NCBI RefSeq assembly: GCF_050633125.1
Contig: NZ_JBOEFX010000084.1
Coordinates: 1 to 64,000, forward strand
Direction: 5' to 3'
DNA length: 64,000 bases
DNA from: Lewinella sp050633125
Lineage (GTDB): Bacteria > Bacteroidota > Bacteroidia > Chitinophagales > Saprospiraceae
A model generated the notes under the pieces. That model searched no databases. It was given only the letters and a program-made list of their open reading frames with translations, and was not told the DNA's origin. Made by a program: the position numbers and the translations under genes. Positions 61,464 through 64,000 of this stretch are shown here, one piece after another. Positions within the stretch are counted from its first letter, which is position 1. The number at the start of each line of letters is the position of its first letter.

Positions 61464-62126
61464 TTAACCAGCAATAGTATCAATGGTTAAAACATCCTCT
61501 TTCATCAATAACCTAACTACATTTCGATTAGTCAAGGAGAACATCTTTTCCTTACAGACAGGGTCACCTTCTCCGGGACCTTCTATGCTGATAACGATAT
61601 CGTCTATCCCAATTACGCCAAAAGCTTTGTGCTTACCATTATAACTCACGGTATACTGGCTATTCTCTCCTGCTTTAAACGTATACTTCTTGTCTACCGG
61701 GCGGGTACGTGCTACTTCGTCACCTTCAACGGCACCTGCTACACCTAGGTCGGGAGTATCCTGTGGAACGGGTAACGTACTACCGGTAGCTACGACCAAC
61801 TGGTCACCAAGTAAGCCTACCAGCACCCCTTGCGGCACAGTAAGATCAAAAGAAATCGCCCGACCATTGTCGATCAGGTAAAGGGTTTTCATATCCGAAC
61901 TGAGGGAGATAGAATTGAGCATAAATGTAGTGTGTTTGTCCTTGTTGCTGAAGAGCACGTGAAAAGTATCAATGGGCGTATCACCGGGTGAAGGCAGGCC
62001 ATCGTCAGGGTTGTCTAACCTAGGAGCCGTCGCAGGCTGTGGAGGCTTACTCGGGGTAGTTTTTGTAGTGACAGCTGGCTTTTCACCACCTGCAAACCAA
62101 CGTTTAATACGATCCCAAAAACTCAT
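61464..62126 (-). CDS. Cytosolic protein of unknown function
   Basis: I do not recognise it. The 220-residue product starts with a basic amphipathic segment (MSFWDRIKRWFAGG) and a Pro/Thr-rich linker (about 20-50). Then come beta-rich stretches (FHVLFSNKDKHTTFMLNSIS, MKTLYLIDNGRAISFDLTVP, YTFKAGENSQYTVSYNGKHK) and an ending with KMFSLTNRNVVRLLMKEDVL. No signal peptide is seen. The first residues could lie on the membrane surface. It converges on the paralogue gene with only 17 bases between the stops. Function unknown. Confidence 0.65.
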   Translation of the reverse strand: MSFWDRIKRWFAGGEKPAVTTKTTPSKPPQPATAPRLDNPDDGLPSPGDTPIDTFHVLFSNKDKHTTFMLNSISLSSDMKTLYLIDNGRAISFDLTVPQGVLVGLLGDQLVVATGSTLPVPQDTPDLGVAGAVEGDEVARTRPVDKKYTFKAGENSQYTVSYNGKHKAFGVIGIDDIVISIEGPGEGDPVCKEKMFSLTNRNVVRLLMKEDVLTIDTIAG

Positions 62127-62287
62127 AGGGGTAGCGTGCTATTAAAAAAATGTGGCCTTCTCTGGCCCGGGAACAATAATTCAGCCAAAGGTAAAAAAAA
62201 TGAACGCATAAATCCTCCCTATTTTAAAAACGAAGGCGTAACTCATTTTTTTTGCTGTTCCTTCGTTTTCTCTGAAAACGGCTCTCC

Positions 62288-63142
62288 TTAATGCGCTGGA
62301 AAAACATTGGCGGCCTCCTGGTAAGCCTGGCCAAATAATTCGACATTTACTCCCGTAGATTGCTGCTGTTCTTCAAAAAAGTAGACCAGATGCTCCATAG
62401 GCATGTTCCCGGTAAGGTCATCCTTGGCCATTGGGCAACCGCCGTAGCCGCGAATTGCTCCATCGAAACGCACACAACCCGCTTTAACAGCAGCAGTGAC
62501 CTTCTCCTTCCAGGCATTGGGTGTGGTATGGAAATGCGCACCAATCTCAAGTTCCGGATAAGCAGGAATCAACTCATTAAAAAGATAAGAAATACCAGGC
62601 GGCTTGGCTACCCCTATAGTGTCGCTAAGCTGAAAGATTTTGATATCTAATTGTGACAATTGTTCTACCCAGTGCATAATGGTCTCAGCATTCCAAGGGT
62701 CGCCATAAGGGTTACCAAAACCCATCGAGAGGTAAAGTACCATCTCCTTATCGTGCTGTTTGCAGAGTGCTTGGATTCTTTTCACCCTTTCCAGCGATTC
62801 CGCTATCGTAGCATTAGTATTCCGTAACTGGAATGTCTCTGATACAGAAAAAGGATATCCCAGGTAACTAATTTCGGGAAAAGCCACCGCAGCTTCCGCT
62901 CCACGTTGGTTGGCAACAATCGCTAACAGCTTAGTTTTAGTACTGGACAAATCAAGCAAAGAAAGCACCTCCGCCGTATCTTTCATCTGCGGAATGGCTT
63001 TAGGGCTTACAAAGCTGCCAAAATCAAGCGTATGAAAGCCTACTTGTAAGAGTAAATTCAGATATTTGGCCTTGGTTTCCGTGGGGATGAACGTCTTTAA
63101 ACCTTGCATTGCATCACGGGGGCATTCGATCAATTTGATCAT
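62288..63142 (-). CDS. Hydroxymethylglutaryl-CoA lyase family enzyme
   Basis: This is a DRE-TIM metal-dependent aldolase of the HMG-CoA lyase type, which splits HMG-CoA to acetoacetate and acetyl-CoA in leucine and ketone-body metabolism. The 284 residues begin KLIECPRDAMQGLKTFIPTE, with the expected Arg-Asp. Then FGSFVSPKAIPQMKDTAEVL, LYLSMGFGNPYGDPWNAETI, SDTIGVAKPPGISYLFNELI and the metal HxH in IGAHFHTTPNAW follow, with the catalytic Cys region GGCPMAKDDLTGN near residue 240. It is shorter than the human enzyme, as bacterial forms are. It is divergent from the small membrane protein at 63197. No other leucine-degradation gene is in the window. Confidence 0.88.
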   Translation of the reverse strand: MIKLIECPRDAMQGLKTFIPTETKAKYLNLLLQVGFHTLDFGSFVSPKAIPQMKDTAEVLSLLDLSSTKTKLLAIVANQRGAEAAVAFPEISYLGYPFSVSETFQLRNTNATIAESLERVKRIQALCKQHDKEMVLYLSMGFGNPYGDPWNAETIMHWVEQLSQLDIKIFQLSDTIGVAKPPGISYLFNELIPAYPELEIGAHFHTTPNAWKEKVTAAVKAGCVRFDGAIRGYGGCPMAKDDLTGNMPMEHLVYFFEEQQQSTGVNVELFGQAYQEAANVFPAH

Positions 63143-63196
63143 AAATGGGTTATACTTGTTAGGTTTTCTAAAAGTTATCAGAAATTCTTAAGTCTT

Positions 63197-63418
63197 ATGA
63201 CTAAAAATAAAACGTTTTTAACCATTATCGGGTTTCTTTTCGTGGTAATTGGTTTTTTGGCCATTTTTCTCAACTTCGTTGGAGTCGACTTTGCCTTCCT
63301 TTACTGGCTGAGGGCTTTTGGAGGCTTAGGGGCCTTTATGACCAAAATTTTAATGGTCCTTACCGGATTTGTACTCGTTTATTTTGGTCAGGTCGATTTG
63401 GAAAAGGAAGAGATATAA
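63197..63418 (+). CDS. Small two-helix membrane protein
   Basis: The 73-residue product from the ATG at 63197 (an earlier in-frame start lies inside the divergent lyase gene) has two TM helices, TFLTIIGFLFVVIGFLAIFL and MTKILMVLTGFVLVYFG, with an FLYWLRAFGGLG loop and a short acidic end. I recall similar proteins in other Bacteroidota but have no name. It is probably an inner-membrane protein. The divergent region to the lyase gene is 54 bases. An inverted repeat pair starts directly after the stop. Confidence 0.72.
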   Translation: MTKNKTFLTIIGFLFVVIGFLAIFLNFVGVDFAFLYWLRAFGGLGAFMTKILMVLTGFVLVYFGQVDLEKEEI

Positions 63419-63561
63419 GGAAATCGGAGATGGGAAGTCGGAATTAATGGAACACGCGTACAAAATGAGAAATGTTTCCAACAATTATTAGCGTGCATTA
63501 ACTCGGTTCTTCTCTGTCCTTAAGAACCAACAATACTTCCGACTTCTCACCTCCGATTCCC
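63419..63561. repeat. Inverted repeat pair of the CTTCCGACTTC family
   Basis: Left arm 63419-63443 and right arm 63537-63561 match at 22 of 25 positions (GGAAATCGGAGATGGGAAGT, reverse complement). Between them GGTTCTT and AAGAACC (63504-63527) form a smaller hairpin. Shorter pieces of the same motif (CTTCCGACTTCC, CTTCCCACCTC) occur at 40176-40205, 40527-40560 and 57868-57885. Confidence 0.7.
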
Positions 63562-63627
63562 TATTTCAAAGCATACACCTCCTCCAATGTTAGTTCGCTG
63601 TGCTAATTCTCCATCAATAACAGAACT

Positions 63628-64000
63628 ATGTCCAATCCTATCATCCGCCCTATTCAGGTTACTGACAACAAACGGGTCGCCCAAATTATTCGTCAAGTAA
63701 TGACCGAATTTAGTTGTGTGGGGCCAGGTTTTTCTATCGAAGACCCTGAAGTAGATCAAATGTACGAGGCTTACCAAAGCAAACAAGCTGCCTTTTTCGT
63801 TGTCGAACATTTAGGGGAGGTACAAGGTTGTGGAGGCTTCGGTCCACTTTTAGGTGGAGATGGCGCTACTTGTGAGCTGAAGAAGATGTATTTCTTGTCT
63901 GAGTTACGCGGCTACGGAATGGGAAAACAACTGCTCAATCATTGTATTGAAACAGCTACTCAGCAGGGCTACCAAAGAATGTACCTCGAAACAGTGAATC
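63628..64000 (+). CDS. GNAT acetyltransferase (3' end outside window)
   Basis: The frame from the ATG at 63628 is open to the right edge (124 residues seen). It begins NPIIRPIQVTDNKRVAQIIR, has FSIEDPEVDQMYEAYQSKQA, the beta-strand region AFFVVEHLGEVQGCGGFGPL, and the acetyl-CoA loop ELKKMYFLSELRGYGMGKQL, containing the GNAT signature R-G-x-G-x-G as RGYGMG, followed by NHCIETATQQGYQRMYLETV. GNAT enzymes transfer acetyl from acetyl-CoA to amines. The substrate is unknown, and the C-terminal strand is not in the window. Confidence 0.85.
   Translation, partial: MSNPIIRPIQVTDNKRVAQIIRQVMTEFSCVGPGFSIEDPEVDQMYEAYQSKQAAFFVVEHLGEVQGCGGFGPLLGGDGATCELKKMYFLSELRGYGMGKQLLNHCIETATQQGYQRMYLETVN

Overview
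The window looks like chromosomal DNA of a marine or freshwater Bacteroidota, most likely of the class Saprospiria (Lewinella/Neolewinella-like). The reasons are two type IX secretion (T9SS) cargo proteins with C-terminal sorting domains, a TonB receptor with a CarboxypepD_reg N-terminus, promoters of the TAnnTTTG type, the typical order ftsX - DUF3098 - uppP - truB, a short LeuA without regulatory domain, DUF2911 and imelysin/DUF4856 proteins, and a carboxyspermidine-type polyamine pathway. No rRNA, tRNA, CRISPR array, phage or intact insertion sequence was seen. Two 'nn' gaps (38657 and 59600) show that this is a scaffold joined from contigs.

Layout. 0-3.3 kb: end of a TPR protein, secG, then groES-groEL behind a sigma-54-like promoter. 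3.3-10.1 kb: a minus-strand iron-acquisition type cluster (DUF4856 lipoprotein, imelysin lipoprotein, HTTM membrane protein, TonB receptor) with a clear promoter and an upstream palindrome. 10.2-16.4 kb: an uncharacterised helical/TPR-like protein, then leuA-leuC-leuD-leuB. 16.4-20.6 kb: a secreted protein behind a perfect 40-nt palindrome, a serine hydrolase, and repeat-rich gaps. 20.6-33 kb: ABC-F ATPase, MarR regulator, proC, kdsB, a LysM protein, a T9SS cargo protein, a cystathionine beta-synthase and leuS. 33.1-36.3 kb: an AT-rich accessory stretch with a small secreted Cys-rich protein broken by one in-frame TAG, and three lipoproteins. 36.3-40.1 kb: glycosyltransferase, ftsX, DUF3098, uppP, truB. 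40.1-43.1 kb: repeats and two unknown exported proteins. 43.1-55.3 kb: prmC, nspC, a giant PKD protein on the opposite strand, carboxynorspermidine synthase, a flippase and a saccharopine-reductase-like enzyme. 55.4-64 kb: cytidine deaminase, Nudix hydrolase, DUF2911 protein, cohesin-like lipoprotein, OmpA lipoprotein (with an assembly artefact), a paralogue of the 10.2 kb protein, an unknown protein, an HMG-CoA-lyase-like enzyme, a two-helix membrane protein and a partial GNAT acetyltransferase.

How the genes work together: leuA/C/D/B encode the leucine branch, from 2-ketoisovalerate to 2-ketoisocaproate. The 50.9 kb synthase and nspC are the two steps that make (nor)spermidine through a carboxylated intermediate. 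FtsX, UppP, the LysM protein and OmpA belong to envelope and peptidoglycan work. The PKD and FTNNG-repeat proteins are probably T9SS-exported surface adhesins.

The most unusual signal is in the gaps. Many junctions hold paired, inverted or palindromic elements of several families. These include one pair at 50650-50861 whose inner stems differ by compensatory base-pair changes, a twin-palindrome element present at both 3.3 and 52.4 kb, and copies that appear to have entered coding sequence (inside the HTTM gene and at the start of the TonB receptor gene). The other item most worth attention is the split Cys-rich secreted protein with its lipoprotein neighbour at 33.2-34.4 kb.
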